A DNA stretch of 64,000 bases from Patulibacter sp. SYSU D01012. GTDB taxonomy: Bacteria; Actinomycetota; Thermoleophilia; Solirubrobacterales; Solirubrobacteraceae. A program made the position numbers and the translations under genes. Where the stretch lies: assembly GCF_017916475.1 (NCBI RefSeq), contig NZ_JAFMTB010000002.1, forward strand, positions 124,001 to 188,000, in the 5' to 3' direction. Positions within the stretch are counted from its first letter, which is position 1. Each line of letters opens with the position of its first letter. Shown here one piece after another: positions 1-9,040 of the stretch. The notes under the pieces were generated by a model, which was not told the origin of the DNA, did not search any database, and saw only the letters and a program-made list of their open reading frames with translations.

Positions 1-369
1 GCCGCCGGCGCGCGGCTGGTGCTCGCCGGCGTCGCCGAGCAGCCGGTCTGGTGGGGCGGCTACCCCGACCTGGCCGAGGTGCGGGACGTGCGCGAGCTGA
101 CCGCGCGCGGCCTGCGGGCCGTCCGCGACCGGGTGCCCGGCGCCGAGGCCGCGGAGCTGCGCGTGCTGGACGGCGATCCCGCCAGCGCCCTCACCGTCCT
201 GGGCGACGAGGTCGAGCTGCTCGTCCTCGGCTCGCGCGGCCACGGGCCCGTCCGCCGCGTCCTGCTCGGCAGCGTCTCGTCGCGGCTCGTCCGGCGCCCC
301 CGGTGCCCGCTCCTCGTGGTGCCGCGTGGGGCGCGGACGGGCGCGCATCCCGCCCGCGCGGACGGCTGA
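1..369 (+). CDS. Universal stress protein (UspA family), C-terminal part
   Basis: The frame is open from the first base, so the gene starts outside the window; an internal GTG lies at 19. The visible end carries the nucleotide-binding signature of ATP-binding Usp proteins, G-x2-G-x9-G-S (GSRG, nine residues, then GS), followed by the typical closing strand CPLLVVP. Proteins of this family bind ATP in the cytoplasm and accumulate under stress; their exact action is usually unknown. Only about half of a Usp domain is present. A strong hairpin follows at once, so this is the end of its transcript. The family call is firm; the role is not shown by the sequence. Confidence 0.85.
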   Translation, partial: AAGARLVLAGVAEQPVWWGGYPDLAEVRDVRELTARGLRAVRDRVPGAEAAELRVLDGDPASALTVLGDEVELLVLGSRGHGPVRRVLLGSVSSRLVRRPRCPLLVVPRGARTGAHPARADG

Positions 370-376
370 GCCGGAC

Positions 377-414
377 GCCCGGAGGACTACGGTCCCGGCC
401 CCGTAGTCCCGGGC
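377..414 (+). terminator. Hairpin terminator after the Usp gene
   Basis: A perfect 9-bp stem (GGACTACGG at 384-392, CCGTAGTCC at 401-409) has an 8-base loop. It is lengthened by an outer GCCCG/CGGGC pairing with a two-base bulge. It sits just after the stop at 369 and has no T-run. Confidence 0.6.
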
Positions 415-513
415 ACCACGCGCGCACGCTCGCCCGGATGGCGCCGGCCGCGCGCGGCGGAAGGATCGGATCGTCCTCGTGGCCGCCAGGACGGCGGTCC
501 GAAAGGAGGAGGC

Positions 514-2022
514 ATGACACCCCGGAAGGGTGCGCGGGACGCGGTCCCCGCACCCCAGCTCAAGCGCCAGATGGGCCTGTGGATGGCCGTGGCGCTCGTC
601 ATCGGCAACATGGTCGGCTCTGGCGTCTTCCTGCTGCCGGCCTCGCTGGCCGCCGCGGCCGGCCCGGTCTCGATCCTCGCGTGGGTCTTCACCGGCGTCG
701 GCGCGATGCTGCTCGCGCTCGTGTTCTCGCGGCTCGGCCGCACGTTCCCGCGCACGGGTGGCCCGTACGCCTTCAGCCGCCGCGCGTTCGGCGACTTCGT
801 CGGCTTCCAGACGGCGTGGGGCTACTGGATCGCCGCCTGGGCCGGCAACGCGGCCATCACGGTCGCGATGGTCGGCTACCTGGCGGTCTTCTGGCCCGCG
901 CTCGCGACGAACCACCTGCTCGCCGCCGTCGTCGGCATCGCGGTCATCTGGTTCCTGACCGCCATGAACTCGCTCGGCGTCCGCCAGGGCGCCCAGATCC
1001 AGCTCGTCACCACGATCCTCAAGTTCGTGCCGCTCGCGATCGTCGCGATCGTCGGCCTGTTCTTCGTCGACGCGGACAACCTGACCCCGTTCGCCCCGCA
1101 CGGCACGTGGTCGGCCCTGTCGGCCGCCGCGCCGCTGACGATGTGGGCCTTCATCGGCCTGGAGTCCGCCACGGTCGCCGCCGAGGAGGTCAAGGACCCC
1201 GAGAGGAACATCCCGCGCGCCACGATCTACGGCACCCTGGCCGCCACCGTGGTCTACCTGCTGTCGACCGTCGTCGTCATGGGCGTGATCCCGGCGGGCA
1301 CGCTCGCGAGCTCGACCAGCCCGTTCGCCGACGCCGCCGGCGTGATGTTCGGCGGGGCCTGGACGAAGGTCGTCGCGCTCGTCGCCATCGCCGCCACGTT
1401 CGGCGCCCTCAACGGCTGGATCCTGCTGCAGGGTCGCGTGCCGCTCGCCGCCGCGCAGGACGGGCTCTTCCCGGCCGTCTTCGCCAAGGTGCACGGCAAG
1501 AACCAGACGCCGGTGGTGGGCCTGGTGATCTCGTCCGCCCTGCTGAGCGGCCTGATGCTCATGAACTACACGGACGGCCTGGTCAGCGCCTTCACGTTCG
1601 TGACCCTGCTGGCCACCCTGACCACCCTCGTCCCGTACGCCTACTCGGCCGCGGCCCAGGCGCACCTGCTCGTCACGGAGCCCGAGCTCTTCGACAGGAA
1701 GCACTTCGCCCGCGACCTGACCGTCGCCGCCTTCGCCTTCCTGTACTCGGCCTGGGCGATCGCCGGCGCCGGCGACGACATCGTCACCAAGGGCTTCATG
1801 CTCCTGCTGGCGGGCATCCCGGTGTACGTCGGGATGAAGTGGATGCAGCACCGGGCCGCCGCGAAGCACCACGAGGTGCTGATCGGCACGCCCCCCGCGG
1901 ACGACCCGCACGCCCTGCCGCCGACGCCCGCCGCGGGCTCCGCGGCCCCGGCGCCCGCGACCGCGACCGCGACCGACCCGGCCGGTCACGCGGCCGGAGG
2001 GACGGGAGCGCTGACGGCATGA
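514..2022 (+). CDS. APC-superfamily amino acid permease/antiporter
   Basis: 502 residues and about twelve hydrophobic helices fit a cytoplasmic-membrane permease of the APC superfamily (amino acid-polyamine-organocation). Helix 1 carries the family's substrate-backbone motif GSGVF (residues 35-39). The overall look (LPASLA after the motif, MWAFIGLESATVAAEEV in the sixth helix region) is closest to the basic amino acid/polyamine antiporter (AdiC/PotE) branch. The substrate cannot be read from sequence. The ATG at 514 has a very strong ribosome site (AAAGGAGGAGG). The stop overlaps the next gene as ATGA, so the two are co-translated. The tail (residues about 465-502) is an Ala/Pro/Thr-rich cytoplasmic extension. 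Confidence 0.85.
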   Translation: MTPRKGARDAVPAPQLKRQMGLWMAVALVIGNMVGSGVFLLPASLAAAAGPVSILAWVFTGVGAMLLALVFSRLGRTFPRTGGPYAFSRRAFGDFVGFQTAWGYWIAAWAGNAAITVAMVGYLAVFWPALATNHLLAAVVGIAVIWFLTAMNSLGVRQGAQIQLVTTILKFVPLAIVAIVGLFFVDADNLTPFAPHGTWSALSAAAPLTMWAFIGLESATVAAEEVKDPERNIPRATIYGTLAATVVYLLSTVVVMGVIPAGTLASSTSPFADAAGVMFGGAWTKVVALVAIAATFGALNGWILLQGRVPLAAAQDGLFPAVFAKVHGKNQTPVVGLVISSALLSGLMLMNYTDGLVSAFTFVTLLATLTTLVPYAYSAAAQAHLLVTEPELFDRKHFARDLTVAAFAFLYSAWAIAGAGDDIVTKGFMLLLAGIPVYVGMKWMQHRAAAKHHEVLIGTPPADDPHALPPTPAAGSAAPAPATATATDPAGHAAGGTGALTA

Positions 2023-3605
2023 CCGCCCGTCCCGCGACCGCGATGGCGCCGCCCGCCGGCCCGTCCTCGCTCGACGACGTGGCCGCGGCGGTCGCCGCCG
2101 CGGCCGGGACGCCGGCCGAGGCCCTCGAGCGGATCGACACCCACATGTCGGCGGTCCTCCTGACCGCCGACCGGGCGTACAAGGTGGGGCGCGCCCGGTC
2201 CTTCGGCTTCGCCGACCACCGCACGCTCGCCGCCCGCAGGCGGGCGTGCCACGCGGAGATCGCGCGCAACCGCGTCCTCGCCCCCGACCTGTACCTGGGC
2301 GTGCGCGGCGTCGCACGGACCGCCGACGGGCCGCGCCTGACCGCCGGCGACGACCCCGACGCGTTCGAGGTCGTCGTCGAGATGCGGCGGTTCGCCGCGG
2401 CCGACACGCTCGCCGCGCACGCGCAGCGCGGGCCGCTGCCCGACCCCGAGCTGGAGGCCGTCGCCGAGCGGGTCGCCCGCTACCACCGCGGCGCCCGCCG
2501 CGTCGCGGCGGCCGAGGACGTGCCCGGCGCCTGCGCCCACGTCCTCCGGCTCCTGGACGACGACGCCGACGAGCTCGCCGCCCTGCTCGACGCGGCCGAC
2601 GACCGGGCGGCCCTGCACCGGGTGCAGCGCCGGCTGCGGGCGTACGTCCGCGACCACGGCGAGCTGCTCGCCGAGCGGGCGGCCGGCGGCTGGATCCGCG
2701 CGCTGCACGGCGACCTGCGCGCGGAGCACGTGCTGCTCGGCGAGGACGGCGTGCGCGTGGTCGACGCGCTCGCGTTCGCCGACGACCTGCGCGAGGTCGA
2801 CGTGGCCGACGAGCTCGCCTTCCTCGCGATGGACCTCGAGACGTGCGGGGCGGGCGAGGCCGCGCCCCGTCTGCTCGGCGCGTACCGGCGCCACGGCGGC
2901 GACCCCGGTCCCGCGACGCTCCGCGCGCTCTACGCGGCGCACCGGGCGTGCGTGCGGGCGAAGGTCGCGGCCCTCCGCGGCGACGTCGACGGGCCCGACC
3001 GCGCGGCCGAGGTGGCGCGGGGACGGCTGGCCCTGGCCGAGCGGCACGCGTGGCGCACGCACGGCCCGCGCGCCTACGTTCTGGCGGGCCCCTCGGGCAG
3101 CGGCAAGAGCCTGCTGGCCGACCGGCTGGCGCGCCGGACCGGCATCCCGGTGCTGTCGAGCGACGTCCTTCGCAAGGCCGCGGCGGGACTGGCGCCGACC
3201 GAGCACGCCCCCGACGCCCTGTACGCGCCGGCGGTGACCGCCGCGACGTACGCCGAGCTCGGCCGCCGCGCCGCGGCGCGGCTGGAGGAGGGGGAGAGCG
3301 TGGTCGTGGACGCCACGTCCCTGACGCGCGCGCACCGCCGCGCGCTCGCGGCGGCCATGCCCGGCGAGGCCCACCGCACGATCCACGTGGTCTGCGACGC
3401 GCCGGCGCCCGTGCTGCGCCGCCGGGTCGCGGCCCGCGCTGCCGCCCCCGGCTCGGCGTCCGACGCGACGCTCCCGGTCCTGGAGGCGCAGCTGCGCGCC
3501 CGCGAGCCGCTCGACGAGGTGCCGGCCGCGCGCGTGGTGCCGCTGCGCACCGACGCGCCCGTCGAGGCCGTCCTGGACCGGCTGGCCGCGGCGCTCGACG
3601 CGTGA
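2019..3605 (+). CDS. Aminoglycoside-phosphotransferase-like domain fused to a P-loop kinase
   Basis: 528 residues. The N-terminal two thirds look like the APH/choline-kinase-type fold: LHGDLRAEHVLL (catalytic-loop HGD) and a following VVDALAF where the metal-binding Asp is expected. The C-terminal third is a small kinase domain with a perfect Walker A, GPSGSGKS (residues 357-364), and VVVDATSL as the Walker B region. This APH plus AAA kinase architecture (COG2187 plus COG0645) is widespread, but its substrate is unknown. The start is the ATG that overlaps the permease stop by four bases; the much longer open frame upstream is a shadow. Calling it antibiotic resistance would be unjustified. 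Confidence 0.8.
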   Translation: MTARPATAMAPPAGPSSLDDVAAAVAAAAGTPAEALERIDTHMSAVLLTADRAYKVGRARSFGFADHRTLAARRRACHAEIARNRVLAPDLYLGVRGVARTADGPRLTAGDDPDAFEVVVEMRRFAAADTLAAHAQRGPLPDPELEAVAERVARYHRGARRVAAAEDVPGACAHVLRLLDDDADELAALLDAADDRAALHRVQRRLRAYVRDHGELLAERAAGGWIRALHGDLRAEHVLLGEDGVRVVDALAFADDLREVDVADELAFLAMDLETCGAGEAAPRLLGAYRRHGGDPGPATLRALYAAHRACVRAKVAALRGDVDGPDRAAEVARGRLALAERHAWRTHGPRAYVLAGPSGSGKSLLADRLARRTGIPVLSSDVLRKAAAGLAPTEHAPDALYAPAVTAATYAELGRRAAARLEEGESVVVDATSLTRAHRRALAAAMPGEAHRTIHVVCDAPAPVLRRRVAARAAAPGSASDATLPVLEAQLRAREPLDEVPAARVVPLRTDAPVEAVLDRLAAALDA

Positions 3606-3639
3606 GAGGCTGACGCATCCGCCCCCGCGAGGAGACCCC

Positions 3640-3690
3640 ATGACGACCGCAGCCTCTGCCCTCGGGGCCGTGCGGACCGGTGCCGCATGA
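3640..3690 (+). CDS. 16-codon leader ORF coupled to the VIT gene
   Basis: ATG at 3640 follows a good ribosome site (GAGGAG, 6-8 bases upstream) and opens a 16-residue peptide (MTTAASALGAVRTGAA). Its TGA (3688-3690) overlaps the ATG of the VIT gene (3687) as ATGA. The VIT start has no ribosome site of its own. This arrangement suggests that ribosomes reach the transporter gene through the leader. The peptide has no cysteine-, histidine- or other codon run that would mark attenuation. It could instead reflect a mis-set start or a sequencing error; no protein evidence exists here. Confidence 0.45.
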   Translation: MTTAASALGAVRTGAA

Positions 3691-4397
3691 CCGGGCGCGG
3701 ACCGACGGCCGGGTGGCCGGCGCGACGGCACGTCGAACGGCACCGGTCGGGGCGCGCGAACTGGCTGCGCGCGGCGGTGCTGGGCGCCAACGACGGCATC
3801 GTCTCGACCGCCAGCCTGCTGCTCGGCGTGGCGGGCTCCGGCGCCGGCCGCAGCGCCGTCCTGACGGCCGGCCTGGCCGGTATGGCCGCCGGCGCGTTCT
3901 CCATGGCCGCCGGCGAGTACGTCTCGGTCAGCTCGCAGCGCGACACCGAGGCCGCGGACATCGCGCTCGAGGCGCGGGAGCTGGCGGACGACCCGGCCGG
4001 CGAGCTCGACGAGCTCACGGCGCTGCAGCGCGAGCGGGGGCTGCCGCCCGAGCTGGCGCGCCGGGTCGCCGAGGCGCTCACCGAGCGCGATGCCCTCGCG
4101 GCGCACGTGCGGGACGAGCTCGGTCTGGCGGACGCCCGGCGGGCCCGGCCGCTGCAGGCCGCCGGCTCGTCGGCGGTCGCGTTCGCCGCGGGGGCCGCGC
4201 TGCCCCTCGCCGCCGCACTGACGGCGCACGTGCTGGCGATCGTCGCCGTGGCCTGCGTCGCCCTCGCGGTGCTCGGCGCCCTGGGGGCCCGGCTCGGCGG
4301 GGCGCCGGCCGGCGTCGCCGCGCTGCGCGTGGCGGCGTGGGGGGTCGCGGCGATGGCCGCGACCTACGGGATCGGGGCGCTCGTCGGCGGCGTCTGA
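3687..4397 (+). CDS. VIT family (CCC1-like) membrane metal transporter
   Basis: 236 residues. The family hallmarks are present: LGANDGIVST (residues 32-41) in the first helix and the AAGEYVSVSSQRDTE segment (about 74-88) after the second. A charged metal-binding loop follows (about 89-145), and three C-terminal helices finish the protein. VIT/CCC1 proteins move Fe(II) or Mn(II) out of the cytosol; in bacteria they probably export or sequester metal. Which metal is not shown. The start overlaps the stop of a short leader ORF and lacks its own ribosome site. A basic N-terminus (residues 11-24) precedes the first helix. Confidence 0.85.
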   Translation: MTGRGPTAGWPARRHVERHRSGRANWLRAAVLGANDGIVSTASLLLGVAGSGAGRSAVLTAGLAGMAAGAFSMAAGEYVSVSSQRDTEAADIALEARELADDPAGELDELTALQRERGLPPELARRVAEALTERDALAAHVRDELGLADARRARPLQAAGSSAVAFAAGAALPLAAALTAHVLAIVAVACVALAVLGALGARLGGAPAGVAALRVAAWGVAAMAATYGIGALVGGV

Positions 4398-4730
4398 GGG
4401 CGCCCGGCCGTCCGGTGGAGGCACGTCGGGGACCGCGGCGCACGAAGACGTCGGCGGAGCGCGGCGTCCCGGGAGCGTCGGGCGGGGGCGGCGGCCGCCG
4501 CCGTGGGCGTCTCCGACGGCCGTCCACGCCGGGACCCCAACGGTGGACGCACGGCTGTTCGCCGGAGGCGTGGCCGCCGTCAGGCCGCAGCTGCCCCGGT
4601 GATCGGCGGCAGACGGCGGTCCTGGAGGTACGAAACGCCCGGCCGACCATCTGTGCACGGCGTCTCACGAGGCGGCCGGACCGGCCGTACCTTCCGGACG
4701 AGTACACCGCCCACCCGAAGGTCGTCCGTC
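4398..4730 (+). other. Intergenic stretch without a supported gene
   Basis: About 330 bases between the VIT gene and the next small ORF. Frames are open only because of the base composition. I see no family motif, tRNA or clear hairpin. The last 100 bases should hold the promoter of the downstream small gene, but no convincing -35/-10 pair stands out. Confidence 0.4.
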
Positions 4731-4901
4731 ATGCCGCAGCACCGCTACACCGTCGCTCCATCCCTCCGCACCGTCGCGCTGGCGGGCCTGACCGGCCCGC
4801 TCCTGGCGCTCTTCCTGAGCGTGGGGGTCGTCGTCTCGGCGGAGACGTCGCACGCCGGCGCGCTCCCGCCCGCGCCGGCGCTCGAGGCGTCAGCCCGCTG
4901 A
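4731..4901 (+). CDS. Small membrane or secreted protein (56 aa), unknown
   Basis: An ATG with a GAAGG ribosome site 9-14 bases upstream opens 56 codons with strong G/C bias at third positions. The product has a basic start (MPQHRYTVAPSLR), one hydrophobic helix (about residues 14-34) and a short Ala/Pro/Glu-rich tail. It could be a single-pass membrane peptide or a short exported peptide cut near the AETSHAG region. No family is recognised. A longer in-frame start at 4503 exists but lacks a ribosome site. Confidence 0.45.
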   Translation: MPQHRYTVAPSLRTVALAGLTGPLLALFLSVGVVVSAETSHAGALPPAPALEASAR

Positions 4902-4958
4902 CCGCCGGGATCCGGCGCCGCGCGGGGGACCGGCCGCCGGGCGGCTAGCGTCCCCCGC

Positions 4959-5906
4959 ATGCCCGAGCCCAACGCGCTGACCGGCGCGCAGATCGACCGA
5001 GCCGCCGACCGTCGCCGCCGCGACCAGGGGTGGCTCGACGCCCAGCAGCGCGATCCGGCGGCGCGGGCGCTGCTCCTCGGCGACGCGGGAGTGCGCGCGT
5101 CCGGGGCCGCGCTCGACCTCGTGCCGCTGGCCGACGTGCTGCCCGCGGACGCCGAGGCCGTGCTGCTGGGCCTGGACGACGCGGGGCCCCTGTTCGTCGT
5201 CGACGAGGACCCCCCGCCGGCCGGCCGGCGCGCCGCGCTCGTCGGCGCGGGCGGCATGCGGGGCGAGCCCGCGCCCCAGGCCGCGGGCCGCATCGGCCTG
5301 CGGGCGGTGGCGCAGGAGCTCGCGCGGGGGGACGGCGGGCTCGTCGCCTACGCGGCGGCGCTGCTGAACTGGCACCGCGCCACGCGGCACTGCGCGGTCT
5401 GCGGCTCCCCGACCGGCCTGGCCGAGGGCGGCATGGCCCGCTCCTGCCCGGTCTGCGGGACGGTGCACCACCCCCGGACCGACCCCGTCGTGATCATGCT
5501 CGTGACCGACGGCGACCGCGTGCTGCTGGGCCGCCAGGCCGTCTGGCCGGCGCGCCGCTACTCCGCGCTGGCGGGCTTCGTCTCGCCCGGGGAGAGCCTG
5601 GAGGAGGCCGTCGCGCGCGAGGTCCTGGAGGAGGTCGGCGTGCGCGTCGGCCCGCCGGCCTACCGCTCGTCGCAGCCGTGGCCGTTCCCGTTCTCGCTCA
5701 TGGTGGGCTTCGAGGTGCCGTACGCGGCGGGCGCGATCGCCGGCACGGACGACGAGCTGGAGGACGCGCGCTGGTTCGGGCGCGACGAGGTGCTCGCGGC
5801 GGTCGAGGAGGACGCCTGGGACGAGGAGGCGCCGGGCGACGGGCTGCTGCTGCCCCCGCGGTCCGCGATCGCCCGCCGCCTGGTCGAGGACTGGGCGCGG
5901 CGCTGA
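4959..5906 (+). CDS. nudC: NAD(+) diphosphatase, Nudix family
   Basis: 315 residues. NudC hydrolyses NADH/NAD+ to NMN(H) and AMP, and in bacteria also removes NAD caps from RNA. The zinc ribbon is complete (C145-x2-C148, C163-x2-C166). The Nudix box is perfect: G206, five residues, E, seven residues, then REVLEEVGV. It is followed by the NudC-specific signature SQPWPFPFS. The N-terminal region (1-125) is the usual variable dimerisation domain. It stands alone, with 50-100 bases of non-coding DNA on each side. The enzyme call is secure. Confidence 0.93.
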   Translation: MPEPNALTGAQIDRAADRRRRDQGWLDAQQRDPAARALLLGDAGVRASGAALDLVPLADVLPADAEAVLLGLDDAGPLFVVDEDPPPAGRRAALVGAGGMRGEPAPQAAGRIGLRAVAQELARGDGGLVAYAAALLNWHRATRHCAVCGSPTGLAEGGMARSCPVCGTVHHPRTDPVVIMLVTDGDRVLLGRQAVWPARRYSALAGFVSPGESLEEAVAREVLEEVGVRVGPPAYRSSQPWPFPFSLMVGFEVPYAAGAIAGTDDELEDARWFGRDEVLAAVEEDAWDEEAPGDGLLLPPRSAIARRLVEDWARR

Positions 5907-6008
5907 GGGACCGCTCGGCCAACGGGGCTGCGCAGCCGCGGGGCCGGGCGCCCGCGCGGGCCGCCGCGGGCCGGCGGGCCGGGGCGGCGACCCCGCTAGC
6001 CTCGACGG

Positions 6009-7493
6009 ATGAGCACCACCGCCGGGCCGCTCCTCGCCCTCGACGACGAGTTCGCCCGCGAGCTCGAGGGCCTGTACGTGCCGTGGCGGCCGGAGCCCGT
6101 CCGTGCGCCGCGGCCGCTCGTCGTCAACGCGCCGCTCGCGCGCGAGCTGGGCCTGGACCCCGACGCGCTCGCGGGCCCCGACGGCGTCGCGGTGCTGGCC
6201 GGCAACGCCGTGCCCGACGGCGCGCGGCCGGTCGCGCAGGCCTACGCCGGCCACCAGTTCGGCGGCTGGGTGCCGCGGCTCGGCGACGGACGGGCGGTGC
6301 TGCTGGGCGAGCTCGTCGGCCCCGACGGGCGCCGGCGCGACGTCCACCTGAAGGGCGCCGGCCGCACGCCGTTCGCGCGCGGCGGCGACGGCCGCGCCGC
6401 TGTCGGACCGATGCTGCGCGAGCACGTCGTCTCGGAGGCCCTGCACGCGCTGGGGGTGCCGACCACGCGCGCCCTCGCCGTCGTCGCGACGGGCGAGCCC
6501 GTGTACCGCGAGACGAAGCTGCCGGGGGCGGTGCTGGCGCGGGTGGCCGCCAGCCACCTGCGGGTCGGCACGTTCCAGTACGCCGGCGTCCAGGGCGACC
6601 CGGCGCTCGTGCGGCGCCTGGCCGACTACGCGATCGCGCGGCACCACCCGCAGGCGGCCGACGCCGACCAGCCGTACCTGGCGCTCTTCGAGGCGGTCGT
6701 CGAGGCGCAGGCCGCCCTCGTCGCGCGGTGGATGCACGTCGGCTTCGTGCACGGCGTCCTGAACACGGACAACGTCGCGATCTCGGGCGAGACGATCGAC
6801 CTGGGCCCGTGCGCGTTCATGGACGCGGTCGACCCGGAGACGGTCTTCAGCTCGATCGACCACGGCGGCCGCTACGCCTGGGGCCGCCAGCCGCTCGTCG
6901 TGCAGTGGGACCTGGCGCAGCTGGCCACGCCGCTGCTGCCGCTGATCGCCCCGGACGCGCAGGACGCCGTGGCCGCCGCCACGCCCGTCCTCGAGTCGTT
7001 CGTCGCGCGCTACGACCGCCACTGGGCGCGCGGGATCTGCGCCAAGCTCGGCATGCCCGAGGACGCCCCCGACGGCGCGGCGCTCGGCCACGACCTGCTC
7101 CGGCTCATGCACGCCGGGCAGGTCGACCTGACGGCGGGGTTCCGCGCGCTGTCGGCGGCGGTGCGCGGCGACGACGCGCCCGCGCGGGCCCTCTTCGCCG
7201 ACCCGGCGGCGTTCGACGCCTGGGCGGAGCGGTGGCGCGCCGCGCTGGCCGGGCCGGGCCGGGATCCGCAGGCGACCGCCGCCGCGATGGACCGGACCAA
7301 CCCCGTCTACGTGCCCCGCAACCACCTCGTCGAGGAGGCCCTGACGGCCGCCACCGACGGTGACCTGGGGCCCGTCGAGCGCCTCGTGGACGTCGTCCGT
7401 CGGCCCTTCGAGGAGCGGCCCGGGCTGGAGGCGTACGCGCAGCCGGCGCCCGCGACGTTCGGCGCCGGCTTCCAGACGTTCTGCGGCACCTGA
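6009..7493 (+). CDS. selO: Protein adenylyltransferase SelO (YdiU family)
   Basis: 494 residues, the usual size for bacterial SelO, a pseudokinase-fold enzyme that transfers AMP from ATP to protein hydroxyls and is linked to oxidative stress. Diagnostic stretches are present: [27 protein letters not shown], the [11 protein letters not shown] catalytic region and DLGPCAFMD. The C-terminus ends FQTFCGT, where eukaryotic homologues have their selenocysteine motif; here it is ordinary cysteine. No selenocysteine element is needed. The gene is monocistronic by spacing. Confidence 0.93.
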   Translation: MSTTAGPLLALDDEFARELEGLYVPWRPEPVRAPRPLVVNAPLARELGLDPDALAGPDGVAVLAGNAVPDGARPVAQAYAGHQFGGWVPRLGDGRAVLLGELVGPDGRRRDVHLKGAGRTPFARGGDGRAAVGPMLREHVVSEALHALGVPTTRALAVVATGEPVYRETKLPGAVLARVAASHLRVGTFQYAGVQGDPALVRRLADYAIARHHPQAADADQPYLALFEAVVEAQAALVARWMHVGFVHGVLNTDNVAISGETIDLGPCAFMDAVDPETVFSSIDHGGRYAWGRQPLVVQWDLAQLATPLLPLIAPDAQDAVAAATPVLESFVARYDRHWARGICAKLGMPEDAPDGAALGHDLLRLMHAGQVDLTAGFRALSAAVRGDDAPARALFADPAAFDAWAERWRAALAGPGRDPQATAAAMDRTNPVYVPRNHLVEEALTAATDGDLGPVERLVDVVRRPFEERPGLEAYAQPAPATFGAGFQTFCGT

Positions 7494-7581
7494 GCCCGCG
7501 GTGGGCCGGCGCGGCGCGGGGCGGGCGGGCGCGCCGCCGGCCCCGGCCGTGCCGCCGGGCGCCGTGGCACCATGCCGCCCC

Positions 7582-8157
7582 GTGAGCGTCGCCTTCGCGC
7601 CCGTCGAGCTGCCGCGGCCGTCCGGCGGCGTCCTGCTGCTGCGCGAGGCGACCCTCGGCGACGCCCACGCGTTCGCCGCGCTCGTCGCCGGCGACCTCGA
7701 CCACCTCGGCGAGCACCTGCCGTGGGCGGCCGGCGCCGCCACGCCGGAGGGCGCCGCGGCGTTCCTGGGCCGCTACCTGCGGCGCGAGGGCGGCCGGGTG
7801 CTCGTGCTGCTCCTCCTCGACGGCGACGTCGTGGTCGGCGGCACCGCGCTGCTGGGCCACGACCCCGCGGCGGACGCGGTCGAGGTCGGCTGCTGGATCG
7901 CGACGGATTACGAGGGCGAGGGCCTGGTGCGCCGCGCTTGCCTGGCCACGATCGCGCACGCGCGGCGGGCCCTCGGCGCGCACCGCCTGGTCTGGACCGC
8001 CGCCGCCGGCAACGCCCGCTCGGCGGCGCTCGCCCGCCGCCTGGGCTTCCGACCCGAGGGCCGCCGCCGTCACGCGGCCGTGCACCGGGGCCGCCGGCAG
8101 GATCTCGACGGCTTCTCGCTGATCGGCGACGAGATCGACGCCGCGCTCGCCGGCTGA
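7582..8157 (+). CDS. GNAT N-acetyltransferase, RimJ/RimL type
   Basis: 191 residues from a GTG at 7582; the longer frame upstream overlaps selO and is rejected. The layout is that of RimJ/RimL-like enzymes: LREATLGDA at the start, a VGGTALLG beta strand, EVGCWIATDYEGEGLV (motif A with the pyrophosphate loop in degenerate form), and AGNARSAALARRLGF (motif B). It would transfer acetyl from acetyl-CoA to an amine, perhaps a protein N-terminus or a small molecule. The substrate is unknown. A very large inverted repeat follows three bases after the stop. Confidence 0.8.
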   Translation: MSVAFAPVELPRPSGGVLLLREATLGDAHAFAALVAGDLDHLGEHLPWAAGAATPEGAAAFLGRYLRREGGRVLVLLLLDGDVVVGGTALLGHDPAADAVEVGCWIATDYEGEGLVRRACLATIAHARRALGAHRLVWTAAAGNARSAALARRLGFRPEGRRRHAAVHRGRRQDLDGFSLIGDEIDAALAG

Positions 8158-8159
8158 GC

Positions 8160-8234
8160 CGTCGCGGCCGCGGCGGCCGGCGACCGCGTCGGACGCCCCG
8201 GCCCCACGAGGCCGGGGGCGCCGCGGCCGCGACG
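8160..8234. terminator. Nested inverted repeat, likely terminator
   Basis: Perfect 16-bp arms (8160-8175 and 8219-8234) enclose a second, 8-bp hairpin (CCCCGGCC 8196-8203, GGCCGGGG 8210-8217, 6-base loop). It starts 3 bases after the GNAT stop and ends 45 bases before the nitrilase start. No T-run is present. Confidence 0.6.
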
Positions 8235-8278
8235 GACGGCGACCCGTCCCGCCGAGACGGCCGTCTAGGCTGCGGGCC

Positions 8279-9040
8279 GTGCCGCCGGTCGCCGATCTGA
8301 CCATCGCCGTCGCCGAGACCGCGTCGCGGCCCGGCGACGTCGCCGCCAACGCCCGGACGACGGCCGAGCTGGCCCGGCGCGCGGCGGCCGCCGGCGCCCG
8401 GCTGCTCGTGCTCCCCGAGCTCTCGCTCGTCGGCTACGACCTGGACCTGCTGGACCGCGACGAGGCGTGGGTCCTCCCGGACGACGCGCGGCTGGACCCG
8501 ATCCGGGCCGCGGCCGCCGAGACGGACGTCGCCGTGGTCGTCGGCGCTGCGGTGCGCGAGGCCGGCGGGCCGCGCCTGGCCTCGATCGTCCTGCGGGATG
8601 GCCGGGAGACCGTCGCCCCGAAGCAGCACCTGCACGGCGCCGAGCGGGAGCGCTTCGTGCCGGCCGACGCCCCCGCGCCGCCCTTCGCCCTCGACGGCTG
8701 GCGGGTCGGCCTGGGGATCTGCTTCGACGCCGCCGTCCCGCGGCACGCCCAGGCGGTCGCCGACGCCGGCGCCGAGCTCTACGCCGTGTCGGCGCTCTAC
8801 GTCACGGGCGAGGAGCGCCGGCTCGACGTGCACATGGCCGCCCGTGCGCAGGACCACCGGATGTTCGTCGCGCTCGCCAACCACGCCGCCGGACCCCGTC
8901 CGGGATGGACCTCGTGCGGCCTGAGCGGCGTCTGGGCACCCGACGCCACGCGCGTGCCCGCGCCGGACGCGGGGGCGGGGCTGCGCGTCGCGCGGCTCTC
9001 CGCCGCCGCGCTGGCGCCGCGCGCGCCGGCGGTCGCCTGA
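8279..9040 (+). CDS. Carbon-nitrogen hydrolase (nitrilase superfamily)
   Basis: 253 residues from GTG 8279. The Glu-Lys-Cys triad of the superfamily is visible and correctly spaced: E47 in LVLPELSLVGY, K115 in APKQHLHGAERERF and C148 in GLGICFDAAVPRH. Such enzymes hydrolyse amides or nitriles in the cytoplasm. The size fits the short stand-alone amidase group (omega-amidase/NitFhit-like) rather than NAD synthetase or apolipoprotein acyltransferase, but no substrate can be named. The C-terminus (SAAALAPRAPAVA) replaces the typical closing segment. Confidence 0.85.
   Translation: MPPVADLTIAVAETASRPGDVAANARTTAELARRAAAAGARLLVLPELSLVGYDLDLLDRDEAWVLPDDARLDPIRAAAAETDVAVVVGAAVREAGGPRLASIVLRDGRETVAPKQHLHGAERERFVPADAPAPPFALDGWRVGLGICFDAAVPRHAQAVADAGAELYAVSALYVTGEERRLDVHMAARAQDHRMFVALANHAAGPRPGWTSCGLSGVWAPDATRVPAPDAGAGLRVARLSAAALAPRAPAVA

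Noticed and set aside
51-2018. N-terminal 656 codons in front of the phosphotransferase-kinase fusion
   Set aside because: This is a shadow frame of the Usp and permease genes. The true start is the ATG overlapping the permease stop.
2019-3605. Aminoglycoside resistance gene
   Set aside because: The APH-like fold fused to a P-loop kinase is a widespread family with no shown drug activity; fold similarity alone does not support resistance.
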